A stretch of 33,548 bases of DNA, taken from the NCBI GenBank assembly GCA_031289285.1, contig JAITPT010000232.1, positions 1 to 33,548 of the forward strand, read 5' to 3'. Positions 9,248-18,349 of this stretch are shown here, piece by piece; the first letter of the stretch is position 1, and every line of letters starts with the position of its first letter. A model generated the notes under the pieces. It was not told the origin of the DNA. It worked only from the letters and a program-made list of their open reading frames with translations, and did no database searches. The stretch comes from Puniceicoccales bacterium (GTDB lineage Bacteria; Verrucomicrobiota; Verrucomicrobiia; Opitutales; UBA953). The translations under genes were made by a program, and so were the position numbers.

Positions 9248-12200
9248 TTAGAAACGGGCGCGCAGGCCGAGGTTGATGTTGTGGCTGGATTCGCCATCGA
9301 AGCCGTATTCAAAACGGTAGCTCGCGAAGAGCGAAATTCTTTCGCTTACGGGATACGAGATGGACGGCGAGACTTGGACGACATCTTTGGGAAGAGCGCG
9401 GGCGGTGACGGTGTTTTTGGTGAAGCCAAATGGGTCGGCGGCGAGGCTTGAGCCGATGTCGGCGTCTGTGTCGAGGAACTCGTGAGCGTAGGAAACGTCG
9501 AGCGAGAGCCGGAGGTTCCATGCGCCGAGGTCGCCGTGCAGGAGCCAGTTGGCACCTATGCCGAGCTTCCCGCGCAGGGAGTCGTGGCTGAAGTCGCCGA
9601 CGCGCAGCGGGACGGAGAAATCTGTGGAGGAGCCGGATTCGGTGAAGTCGGAGAGCGCGAAGTGCGTGTATTCGAGGCCGACGTGTGGCGTGAGGTGGAA
9701 GTCTTCGTGGAGTGCGAAGACGCCGCCGAATTGGGCGAACGCGCCGGCGTTCCAGCCGTTTGGCGAAGCCTTAGCGGTGCCGAGACCGCCGCCGCGACGG
9801 CGCGAGTCGTAAGAGGCGTAGCCGACGGAGACGCCCGCGTCGGTGTAGAAGATGTTGGTGAACTGCTTGGAGAAGTAGCCTGTGGCGCGGACGCTGTTCA
9901 TGCGGATTTTGCCGCCGCCGCTGTCGAGGGTTGCCGAGCCGTTGTCGTATTGGAGGGCGGCGCCGATGGCGGCGCTGTTTCCGACGAGTTTATCGAGACC
10001 GAGGACGCCGCCGAAGGTGTTGAAGTCATAGACGGCGCTATCGCTCCCTGAGCCGTTTTGGTTAACGGAGCCAGTGGCGGCGAGGTAGAACTCCCAAGGT
10101 TTGTTCAGATAATCTTTTTGAAACTGGTTGCTGTCTTCGGTGTGGTCGTAGCGGCGTTGTTCGAGGCGGGAGGTGATTTGGATGTTGCCGTTAGAGACGA
10201 CGGAGGCGGGCATCGCGACGAGCGAGGAGTAGCCGAGCGGAGCGAGGTTGTTGACGAAGCTCGCGAGGCTGGCGGCGTCGGGCATGGTGTTGATGTGTGC
10301 GCCGAGGCTGTAGGCGTATTTTATCCAGTTGTAGATTTGTTTTTGGGCGGGGTCGCGGGGAGCCGTCGCGGGAAGCGAGTTGAGGCCCTCTACCACGCGG
10401 TCAATAGTGCCGTCGCCGTTGTCGTCAAACTCGTGGTAATCGAGTGCGTAGTTGAACAAATCGCGTGCCTCGGCGGCGGGGAGGCGTGAGAGATTTGCGA
10501 AAACGCCTTCTGCGCGACGTGCGTCATACCACGCGATAAATGCGGAGTCGGAGACGGAGGTTTGGTTGGGCGGCACGGGCATGAGCGCGATAGAGTCGAG
10601 CACGGGGACGAGTGGGGAGACGCCGGCGCGGAGCATGTTTCCGACGACGCGCCCAGAGGCGTCGGGCACTTTGGCGATTTCTTTTTGGGCGACGAGGAGA
10701 GCGGGGCCTGCGCGGCCAATCGCTTCGTAGGGAGTGCCGGTGCCGATGCCCGGGCCGACGAGGATGAAGCGCTCGTTGGATTTGTTTTCGGCGTCTGCGC
10801 CGTCGCTGGCGTTGTGCGGGGCGATCCAGAGTTTGGAGCCGTAGGTCGGGACGACTGCGGCGTCGTTGTCGCCGCTGAGCACGTTGCGCAAGCTCTGGAT
10901 GAAGGGAATTGCCGTGCCACGGCGGATGTCGGTGTTGCTGGCACTGACGGCGATTTTGCCGTCGAGGATGATGTTTCCGCCGACGACGATGCGGTCATGT
11001 GCGCTGCCGCTGATTTCGATTTCGAGAACGGCGTCGGGCTTTTGCTCGAAGTTACCCTCGATGACGATTTCGCCGATTGAGTTGCCGGGCGCGAGCGTCG
11101 CGCCGTCGAGAGTGGTAAGCGAACCGGCGACGCGGAAGTTACCTTTGAGGGTGCCCTCGGCGGCTTCGACGTTGACTCGGTTTGGCGCGAGGCCGGTCAG
11201 GCTGTCGCCCACAAGCCCGTTGAGAGAAAGTGTGGCGGCACCGGTTTTGCGGAATGTGCCGTTGCCGGTGATGCGCGAGGCGACGGCGTCGCCGGTGCCC
11301 CAGATGCCCTTGGCGGGGTCGGTGGCGTTGAGCACCGCCGTGTCTGCCGGAGCACCTGCGGGTGTGCGGTCAACGTTGACCTCGACGACGGCGCCCTCGG
11401 CGGCGTTGAGCGAGTTGGCGTGGAAGGTGGCGAGGATGTCGGAGTCGGAGTCTTGGGTATTGAGGCGGAGTGTGCCCGTCTCGGCGGAGAAACTATCGGA
11501 GTTGCTGGTGAGGTTTGCGAAGGAGGTGGATGTCCACGCGATGGTGCCTGCGCCGGCATAGATTTTCAGCTTAAACGTGCCGACGGAATTGGTGATGAGG
11601 CCGGTGTAGGCGACGACGGAGGTGGGGTCGGTCGTGACTTCCTTATCTTCGCCGTAGTTGGCGATGCAGAGTGTGCCGCCGTTGATGACGTCTATGGCGT
11701 GGCGGTTTTCGGCGCCGACTTGGAGGAAGCCGCCGAAGATGGTCTGGCCGGAGGCGTCGCGATACGCGCCGTCCACGGTGATGTTGCCCACGCCTCTGCC
11801 GTCGGAGTTGGTGTCGCGTTTGCCTTCGGGGAATGCGCCGATGTGGCCGTCGCCGTCGGTGCCGAGGAAGGTGAACTTCTCAGGGCCAGCGATTGTGAGT
11901 GCGCTGCCGTAGCCGTAGTAGGGGACGTCTTTTTTCCAATCACCTGGCGCGGGTTGGACGCCCGGGCCGGTGGAGGTGCCCACGATGTCGCCGTCGAAAG
12001 TGCCTTCGAGATTTTGGATGAGCACGAGGCCCCTGATGCTGTTTAGCTGGCCGCCCATGCCGCCGCCTTCTGGCGAGGCGAGGAGCAGGCGCGGCCTATC
12101 CACTGCGGCGTCTGTGCCGAGCACCTCTGCGGCGATGTCTGCGGAGAGGCCGGGGATGGTCGGCGAGCCGGAGAGGCCGCCGACGAGGATGGCGGGGACG

Positions 12201-15200
12201 TCGGCGAAGGTCGTCGCGTCAAACTGTAGCTCGACCGCGCCGATAAGCTGCGTCATGCCCGTGTAGCCCAGCGGGGTGCCGTCCACTTTGAGCGTGGTGT
12301 AAGAGTAGGTGTTATCTGCTTGGAGGATTTTTCTGCCGCTGACTGCGAATGTGCCGTGTTGCTGGACGCCGGAGGCGACTGGGTAATCGAGCACGGAGTT
12401 TGCGGCGACGGAGAGGTAGCTGGTGCCCGTGAGGTTGAGGTGGAAAATCGCGCCTGTCTTTACCCACACGCGGGGAACGATGCCGACAGCCTCGGAGATG
12501 CAGACGTCGTCCACGATGAGGCGGCCTTCTGCGATGCGGAAACGCGCTTGGCTATCGGGGATGGGGGCGAGGCCGTCAAACGCGCCTACTTTGGAAATGC
12601 GGACGACGCCTTCGCCGGATTTGCTGACAAAGCCGTCGCCGGAGATTGTGCCGGGATAGACTTGGTATTCGGGCAGGCCGTTTGCGGCCAGCTCGGTGTA
12701 GAAGCCCAGCTCTGCGCCGTTGAGGATGAGGATGTCGAGCGCGGAGCTGTTTGCGGCTTCGTCGGCGAGGCTCACGCCGAGGGCGCGTGGCGCGGCGCGT
12801 AAAACGCCCTCGCGCACGACGATGCTGGAAAGCTGGTTTGGCTCGCTATCGGCGGGGCGCCAAATGGTGAGTGTGCCTTTGCCGGTTTTTTCGAGGGCGC
12901 TGTCGCCGGTGTTGTCGAGAAATTGCCCACGGAAAACGCGGGTCTCGCCCTCGTTGAGCGGCACCTCGAAATAGAGTTTTGCGCCGCCCATGTTGATGAC
13001 GGAGGACTCTTCGCCGGAGAGGAAGTGGAAAATCTGGTCGTTGCCACGCGAGAGATTGAGGACGGTGCCGTTCGTCCCGTCGCCGCCGAGATAGACCTCT
13101 TGGGCGCGGGCGAGGGCGTTGGGCGTGGCGAGCGTCAAGGTGCCAGCGCCAACACGGAACGCGCCAGTGAACTCGTCTTGGCGTTCGCGGACGACGAGCG
13201 AGCCGGAGCCGGTTTTCTCAAAAACGCCTGCGCCTGTGATTGTCCCGTAAAGCTCCTGCGTGGCGGTGCCGGCGTCTATCACCAACTTTGCGCCAGCTGC
13301 CACCTCGAATTGCCCAGCGCGAATGCCGCTCATGATGTCGCCCGCGTAGGGAAGATTTGCGAGGCGCAGCTCGCCGCCGAGGACGGCGGTGAGGCCGCTG
13401 GAGACGAGTTTCACGTTGCCCGCCGAGTCCACAATCACCGTGTTGTCGCTCTGCGAGAGTGTGCCAGCGGCGTCGCTCAGCCATGCATTCGGGTCGGTGA
13501 AGTAGTTGATGTCGCCCTTGATTTGGTAGCCGCCGGCGGCGGTCGTGACAAACAGGCTGGTGACGGGTTTGCCCTGTAGCTCGATGACTTCGTCGTATTC
13601 GTCGAAGCCGCTGCCAGAGGAGGCGGGGGCGTTTTCTTTGCGGCGTGTGCGCCAGAGAATTGTCTCGGTGATGGTGCCGTCGGCGTTGACGGTCTCGGTG
13701 TAAGCCTCGCGGATAGTCTCGCCGCCTGTGCCTGCGAGGGCGGTGTTCGTCTCGCGGACTTTCACCGTCGTCTCGGCATTGGAGACCGACCAGACGGTGA
13801 TGTTGTTGAGAGATTGGCCAGCGCTATAGACGTTGGCCCACTTGGCACCGGCAGCGTCGCCGCGCTCGATGACGCCGCCGTGGGTGTCGAGGCGGTTGCC
13901 GTCTTTGTCAACAATCGTGCCGTTGACGCGCAGGGAGGCGCCAGCAGTGGCAGGGACGACATCGGTGCCCAACACGATGAGGATGCCGTCTTCGCGGGTG
14001 ACGAGCAGACCGGGGACGTCGGCATAGACGTAGGTGTTGCCGTCGGAGGTGGTGACTTCGCGGACGTTCGTGAGGTTCGCGGGGCTGCAGGCGGTGAAGT
14101 TGAGACCTGTGGCGTCGGTGGGGACGAGGATGTTCCCTGTGACGGAGTCGTATTTGGAGCCTTTCGCGAAACGGATTTGGTTCTTCGAGGCGTCGCCGCC
14201 GAACTGGTCAAAAGAGAGAGTGCCTGCGGGGAGCGGCGCGGAGAGCGCGGAGAGCGTGGTGCCGGTGCTGGTGATGTCTGTCTCGATGCGCCCATAGACA
14301 AGCGACCCTGTGAGGGCGAAAACGCCGTCGCCGGTTTTTTCGACGCCACCGGAGCCGACAATTGGGCCAGCGTGGGTGTATGGCGCGGCACCGACTACGG
14401 GAACGCCGGAGGCATCAAGGGGAGTGTTGTAGCGGATGACGAGTGTGCCGGAGTTTTCGACGCGGGTGTGCGCGTAGGGCGAACCTTCGCCGATGCGCGG
14501 TTTTGAGAGGCCGTCAACATCCGTAAAGACGAGACGCCCGCGCTCGACGAATGTGTTGCCGAAGGTGTTGACATCGGAGAGGACGACCTCGCCGACGCCG
14601 ACCTTATGGATGTCGCCAGAGCCGTTGAGTGCGGGGAGCAGGGTGAGGCGTTGGCCGGCGGGCGCGGAGATTTCGATGTAGCTCGCGGCGATGGCAGGGA
14701 TGTTCACGTAGTCTCGTGCGTAGGTGGCGAGCGAGGGCGTGGCGATTTCGATTTCGGAGGCGGCGTTGAGGCTGTCGGCGTTGAAGCGCAAGATGCCTTG
14801 GTTGATGGTGACTTTGCCGGTGTATTCGGGGCTGCGCCCAGTGAGGGTGAGGCGCTCGACGCCGGTTTTTACGATTTCGGCGGAACCCAAGAAAGAGCCA
14901 GCGTAGGCAAGCTCGGCGGCGGCGGTGGTGTCGAGGCCGACTATCGGGTTGAGCAGGAAGCCGACGGTGGTGCCGTTGGTGGCGCGGACACTCTGGACCT
15001 CCGTCGCGAGCGTGTCGTTGATGTCGCCGGGGACTTTGAAGTTATCGGTGAAGGTGATGTCGTCGTTGTTGTAGCGGGTGAACTCGTCGGAGCGCGTGGC
15101 GAGATACTGCATGTTGAGGATGCCGCCGACGTTCGCGAGGTTGGCGTTGTGAAGCTGGCTGCGGGTGTAGTCAGAAAAACCGATGGTGAACGTTTCGTTC

Positions 15201-18200
15201 AGGATGACGAGTGCGCCCGCCTCGCCGAAGAGTGCGCCAATCGTCTGCGGGGCGTTGATTATCGCGGCACCGCCGCCCTTGATGACGAGGGCAGCGGAGG
15301 AGTTGATGACGTTTGCGACGTTAAGCTCGATGTCGCCTTGGCGCACGACGGTGGCACCGCCGTAACTCGCCGCTTCGCTTTGCACGGTGCCGTTGAGGAC
15401 GAGGCTGCCCGGGCCTTCTTTGACAAGCCCGCCGTCACCCGTGATTTTTCCAGAGTAGATGCAAGTGGCCTCTTGGTTGAGCACGAGGAGCGAGCGCTTG
15501 AGCGTCACGCGGGAGCGCCCGTCACCGGAGAAGTTGCGAATGCGTTGGTCGGAGTTGTTGATTTCGAGAGTAGTCTCGCGGTTACGTTCGCTGGCACCCG
15601 TGCGCAGGGTGAAGGAGGCGACGTGAGGGAAGGAGTCGCAGACTGTGCCCTCGGGGATGAGGATGCCGAGGTCGTCTTCCATCGCGTTGAGGCGGACGGT
15701 CATGCCTTCTTCGATGATGACGTGCCCGTAGTAGGAGCTTTGGCGGCGCTGGATGTCCACGACGCCCGCATCGCCGTTGCTGATGGAAATGGAGCCATTG
15801 ACGATGTCGCCGACCGTGGTGATGAGGAGCGTGGGCAGTGCCTCCATGTTGCCAGACTCGTAGATTTCGCGCCCGCCCGTGACGGTCGCTTTGAGTGTGC
15901 CAGTGGAGTCTTGCACGATGGTTAGCTGGCCGCCGTCTATGGTGACGGTGCCGTAGCCGAGGCCCTGCACGTTCGCCATGAGGGTGCCTTCGAGGATGGT
16001 GATGCCTTTAATCGGGTGCGTGGTGTCTTTGTTAAGGAGCGCGAGGACGGCGGGACCTTTTTTGACGATGTAGCCGGCGGGTTCGTCGCCCGCCGCGACA
16101 CTGAGGTGCTCGTTGAAGTTGCCTTCGTAGAGGCCGTCGTAGTCTTGGATGACGGTGAGGGTGTTATCGCCGAGGCAGATGTTGGTGCCGTCGCCAGTGC
16201 CAGCGATGTAGATTTCGCCCACGGAGTTTTGGTTCTTGGCGTTTTGAATGGCGGAGCGGACGGAGCGGATGGCGTCTGTGGGGGCTTTGCCTTCGGAGAA
16301 CAAGACCTGCAGGTTGTGAATTGTCTGGTCGTTGGTCAGGATGAGCTGCGCGTAGGCCTCGGCCTCGACGGCGGGCACATCGCCCATCTTAAACTCGTAG
16401 TTGCGGTAGTTACGAACAGCGGGCGGGGTCGGCGGGAAACCACCGACGAGCTGGGGCTTGAGCCACTCGCTGCGGTCGCCGGAGTTATCGCCACGCGAGC
16501 CGACTAAGTTGACGCTGGAGACCTCGGCGAGGATTTCTGTCGCGTTGAGACCGACCTTGGGGTCGAGGATGAGCTTGCCGCCGACGACGAATACGTCGCC
16601 GTCGAAGGTGGCTTTGTTAAGCAGCGCGAAGTCGCCCGGTCCGGCTTTGAACCAGCGGGAGCCGACGCCCGGGACGCCGCCAGAATTAGCGGTGCCGGAG
16701 AGTATGCCCACGGAGCCCTGCCAGTCCTTATCTATGTAGGTGATGATGCGGTAGAAACCTTGGGTGCCAGCGGCGTTGGTGATGCCGATTTGTAGCTCCG
16801 TCTGGGGCTGGTCATTCGAGTAGAGAGAGATTTCTCTTGGGAAGGAAACCGTCTCCGGCGCGTTCCCGTCGAGGATGACATCGTAGTAGGTGTATTCCGT
16901 GCGCACCGTGCCTGCGTTCGCCAGATAAACTTTTTGGGGAGCGGTGGGGATGGAGTAATTGGTGTAGTAGTTGACGGGCGAGCCGGTCTGCACGTTGCGG
17001 GCAAAGTTGAGGATGAGGCTGCCAGTGGGAACGTTCGTCGAGATCAAGCCGTCGCGCCAGCCATACAGGCCGTTGGGAACGGCCATGCCGCCGTTGCGGT
17101 AACTGAGTTTTGCGCTGCCGCTGAGCACCATGTTGGAGACGCCCGTCATCTCTGGCGCGACCGCGCCGAGCAGCGCGGTATCAGGCCCCCACGGCAAGAC
17201 GCCGCCCAGTGCCATATCGGGGTATTCGACCCATTGCGACACCATGCCGGAGATGACCAGCTCGCCAGCGTTGACGGTGACGGAGCCGGAGAGGTTGCCG
17301 AAAGTGGCGATGTCGAGCAGCGCGGCTTTCTTCGCCCACAGACCTGCGAGCAATTCCCCCTGCTGCCGCTCGCTGAGTGCGACGTGCGTCGCGCCAGTGT
17401 TCTCTTGCAAGGCGAGAGTTCGCTGCGCGTAGCTGAGCCACTTCACCATGTCCTCTTGCACCTTCGGCAGCCAAGTAGTCTCTATGTAGGCTAGCGGGTC
17501 GGTGTAGCGATAGGGGGTGACTTGCCATGTCTTGGCATATTCGGAGTTGCCGAGCGTCGGCGGCGCGTAGTTGTTGCCCGACGAAAACTGGACGGAATAG
17601 GAGGTGTTGTACTCCCCGTAGCCAATCGCGGAACTCCCGTCGCCGAGACCCATCAGCTGGCCGCCCGTGAGGAATTTGAAATAAACGTTGTTTTCATCAA
17701 TGTCCTCCACGCGCCCAGCGATGCCAGTTGGGGTGGCGGCTGGCCAATACCACGGCGTAGTGCCCACTGTGTAGGTGGGAGACGGAGGAGCGGTGGCAAT
17801 CGTGGTCGGCCAGAGACCCGCCAGCACGCCATAGACGCCGGCGCTATAGCCGGCGGCGTCGTTGTGCGTTAGCTCGAGCGAGCCGGAGCCGTTTTTCACG
17901 ATGTTGCCCTCGCCGTAAAATCCGCCGGAGAACGTGGAGGACATCGTGGCGGTGACCATGAGCGTCGCGCCCTTGTCCACGATTATGTTGGCGCCCCCTG
18001 TGATGTCGCGCACGGTGCTGTCGGAGCCGGCGAAGGTCGTGTCCTTAATGGTAAGGTCGTTGTTGTTGACGTAGTAGCCGATTCGCTCGTCGGTGGTATA
18101 GAGGAAGAAGCCGTTGAGCACTTCGGCGGGCATATCGCCCGCCGCTGCGAGAAAGTTCGCGGCGGCGGCGGCGGCGAAGAGAGAGGTCTTGGAGATGCGC

Positions 18201-18202
18201 AT
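9248..18202 (-). CDS. Giant PATR-repeat autotransporter (2984 aa)
   Basis: Paralogue of the 2439-aa protein and first of the tandem pair. The N terminus MRISKTSLFAAAAAANFLAA is a signal peptide. The passenger (about residues 25-2560) holds repeated PATR blocks of the form KTG-G-L-L-G----TG---V--G-L, for example GVFEKTGSGSLVVRERQDEF, GGLVKEGPGSLVLNGT and EIVKTGVERLTLTGRSPEYT. Near residue 2590 lies DDNGDGTIDRVVE, an EF-hand/dockerin-like loop. The pre-barrel signature NNLAPLGYSSLVAMPA and RLEQRRYD closely matches the sister protein, followed by a barrel of about 285 residues ending GLRARF. ATG at 18202 starts directly at the signal peptide; the upstream 30 bases are pyrimidine-rich with no Shine-Dalgarno. 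The PEGA-domain gene ends 147 bp upstream. It probably displays an adhesin-like beta-helix on the surface; its ligand is unknown. Confidence 0.93.
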   Translation of the reverse strand: MRISKTSLFAAAAAANFLAAAGDMPAEVLNGFFLYTTDERIGYYVNNNDLTIKDTTFAGSDSTVRDITGGANIIVDKGATLMVTATMSSTFSGGFYGEGNIVKNGSGSLELTHNDAAGYSAGVYGVLAGLWPTTIATAPPSPTYTVGTTPWYWPAATPTGIAGRVEDIDENNVYFKFLTGGQLMGLGDGSSAIGYGEYNTSYSVQFSSGNNYAPPTLGNSEYAKTWQVTPYRYTDPLAYIETTWLPKVQEDMVKWLSYAQRTLALQENTGATHVALSERQQGELLAGLWAKKAALLDIATFGNLSGSVTVNAGELVISGMVSQWVEYPDMALGGVLPWGPDTALLGAVAPEMTGVSNMVLSGSAKLSYRNGGMAVPNGLYGWRDGLISTNVPTGSLILNFARNVQTGSPVNYYTNYSIPTAPQKVYLANAGTVRTEYTYYDVILDGNAPETVSFPREISLYSNDQPQTELQIGITNAAGTQGFYRIITYIDKDWQGSVGILSGTANSGGVPGVGSRWFKAGPGDFALLNKATFDGDVFVVGGKLILDPKVGLNATEILAEVSSVNLVGSRGDNSGDRSEWLKPQLVGGFPPTPPAVRNYRNYEFKMGDVPAVEAEAYAQLILTNDQTIHNLQVLFSEGKAPTDAIRSVRSAIQNAKNQNSVGEIYIAGTGDGTNICLGDNTLTVIQDYDGLYEGNFNEHLSVAAGDEPAGYIVKKGPAVLALLNKDTTHPIKGITILEGTLMANVQGLGYGTVTIDGGQLTIVQDSTGTLKATVTGGREIYESGNMEALPTLLITTVGDIVNGSISISNGDAGVVDIQRRQSSYYGHVIIEEGMTVRLNAMEDDLGILIPEGTVCDSFPHVASFTLRTGASERNRETTLEINNSDQRIRNFSGDGRSRVTLKRSLLVLNQEATCIYSGKITGDGGLVKEGPGSLVLNGTVQSEAASYGGATVVRQGDIELNVANVINSSAALVIKGGGAAIINAPQTIGALFGEAGALVILNETFTIGFSDYTRSQLHNANLANVGGILNMQYLATRSDEFTRYNNDDITFTDNFKVPGDINDTLATEVQSVRATNGTTVGFLLNPIVGLDTTAAAELAYAGSFLGSAEIVKTGVERLTLTGRSPEYTGKVTINQGILRFNADSLNAASEIEIATPSLATYARDYVNIPAIAASYIEISAPAGQRLTLLPALNGSGDIHKVGVGEVVLSDVNTFGNTFVERGRLVFTDVDGLSKPRIGEGSPYAHTRVENSGTLVIRYNTPLDASGVPVVGAAPYTHAGPIVGSGGVEKTGDGVFALTGSLVYGRIETDITSTGTTLSALSAPLPAGTLSFDQFGGDASKNQIRFAKGSKYDSVTGNILVPTDATGLNFTACSPANLTNVREVTTSDGNTYVYADVPGLLVTREDGILIVLGTDVVPATAGASLRVNGTIVDKDGNRLDTHGGVIERGDAAGAKWANVYSAGQSLNNITVWSVSNAETTVKVRETNTALAGTGGETIREAYTETVNADGTITETILWRTRRKENAPASSGSGFDEYDEVIELQGKPVTSLFVTTAAGGYQIKGDINYFTDPNAWLSDAAGTLSQSDNTVIVDSAGNVKLVSSGLTAVLGGELRLANLPYAGDIMSGIRAGQFEVAAGAKLVIDAGTATQELYGTITGAGVFEKTGSGSLVVRERQDEFTGAFRVGAGTLTLATPNALARAQEVYLGGDGTNGTVLNLSRGNDQIFHFLSGEESSVINMGGAKLYFEVPLNEGETRVFRGQFLDNTGDSALEKTGKGTLTIWRPADSEPNQLSSIVVREGVLRAAPRALGVSLADEAANSSALDILILNGAELGFYTELAANGLPEYQVYPGTISGDGFVSKSGEGVVRISKVGAFDGLAPIPDSQARFRIAEGRLIVDDVCISEAVGIVPRVWVKTGAIFHLNLTGTSYLSVAANSVLDYPVASGVQQHGTFAVSGRKILQADNTYSYTTLKVDGTPLGYTGMTQLIGAVELQFDATTFADVPAILVGGLSGSPTIPGLSADIAAEVLGTDAAVDRPRLLLASPEGGGMGGQLNSIRGLVLIQNLEGTFDGDIVGTSTGPGVQPAPGDWKKDVPYYGYGSALTIAGPEKFTFLGTDGDGHIGAFPEGKRDTNSDGRGVGNITVDGAYRDASGQTIFGGFLQVGAENRHAIDVINGGTLCIANYGEDKEVTTDPTSVVAYTGLITNSVGTFKLKIYAGAGTIAWTSTSFANLTSNSDSFSAETGTLRLNTQDSDSDILATFHANSLNAAEGAVVEVNVDRTPAGAPADTAVLNATDPAKGIWGTGDAVASRITGNGTFRKTGAATLSLNGLVGDSLTGLAPNRVNVEAAEGTLKGNFRVAGSLTTLDGATLAPGNSIGEIVIEGNFEQKPDAVLEIEISGSAHDRIVVGGNIILDGKIAVSASNTDIRRGTAIPFIQSLRNVLSGDNDAAVVPTYGSKLWIAPHNASDGADAENKSNERFILVGPGIGTGTPYEAIGRAGPALLVAQKEIAKVPDASGRVVGNMLRAGVSPLVPVLDSIALMPVPPNQTSVSDSAFIAWYDARRAEGVFANLSRLPAAEARDLFNYALDYHEFDDNGDGTIDRVVEGLNSLPATAPRDPAQKQIYNWIKYAYSLGAHINTMPDAASLASFVNNLAPLGYSSLVAMPASVVSNGNIQITSRLEQRRYDHTEDSNQFQKDYLNKPWEFYLAATGSVNQNGSGSDSAVYDFNTFGGVLGLDKLVGNSAAIGAALQYDNGSATLDSGGGKIRMNSVRATGYFSKQFTNIFYTDAGVSVGYASYDSRRRGGGLGTAKASPNGWNAGAFAQFGGVFALHEDFHLTPHVGLEYTHFALSDFTESGSSTDFSVPLRVGDFSHDSLRGKLGIGANWLLHGDLGAWNLRLSLDVSYAHEFLDTDADIGSSLAADPFGFTKNTVTARALPKDVVQVSPSISYPVSERISLFASYRFEYGFDGESSHNINLGLRARF

Positions 18203-18311
18203 GGTTGAAGAGAGAAAGATGGGGTGGAAAGGAAAAGGTGTGTGGTTGTCGGTTTTGTTTTGTGAGAAAAGTCAGCCGGAAAAAGCCTGCGGACAGAAGG
18301 CGGCAAAGGTG

Positions 18312-18343
18312 GGAAACCGGCGCGGTTTGTCAACCGAGTTTCC
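18312..18343 (-). other. Two-part stem-loop between PEGA gene and autotransporter
   Basis: Nested complementary segments GGAAAC/GTTTCC (outer) and CGGTT/AACCG (inner) lie just after the stop of the PEGA gene on the minus strand. There is no following T-run. It could attenuate transcription into the autotransporters or protect the upstream mRNA; role not determinable from sequence. Confidence 0.35.
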
Positions 18344-18349
18344 AAAGTG

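Noticed and set aside
14606-15925. 439-aa plus-strand ORF opposite the large autotransporter
   Set aside because: Antisense shadow of PATR repeats with no recognisable domain or signal.
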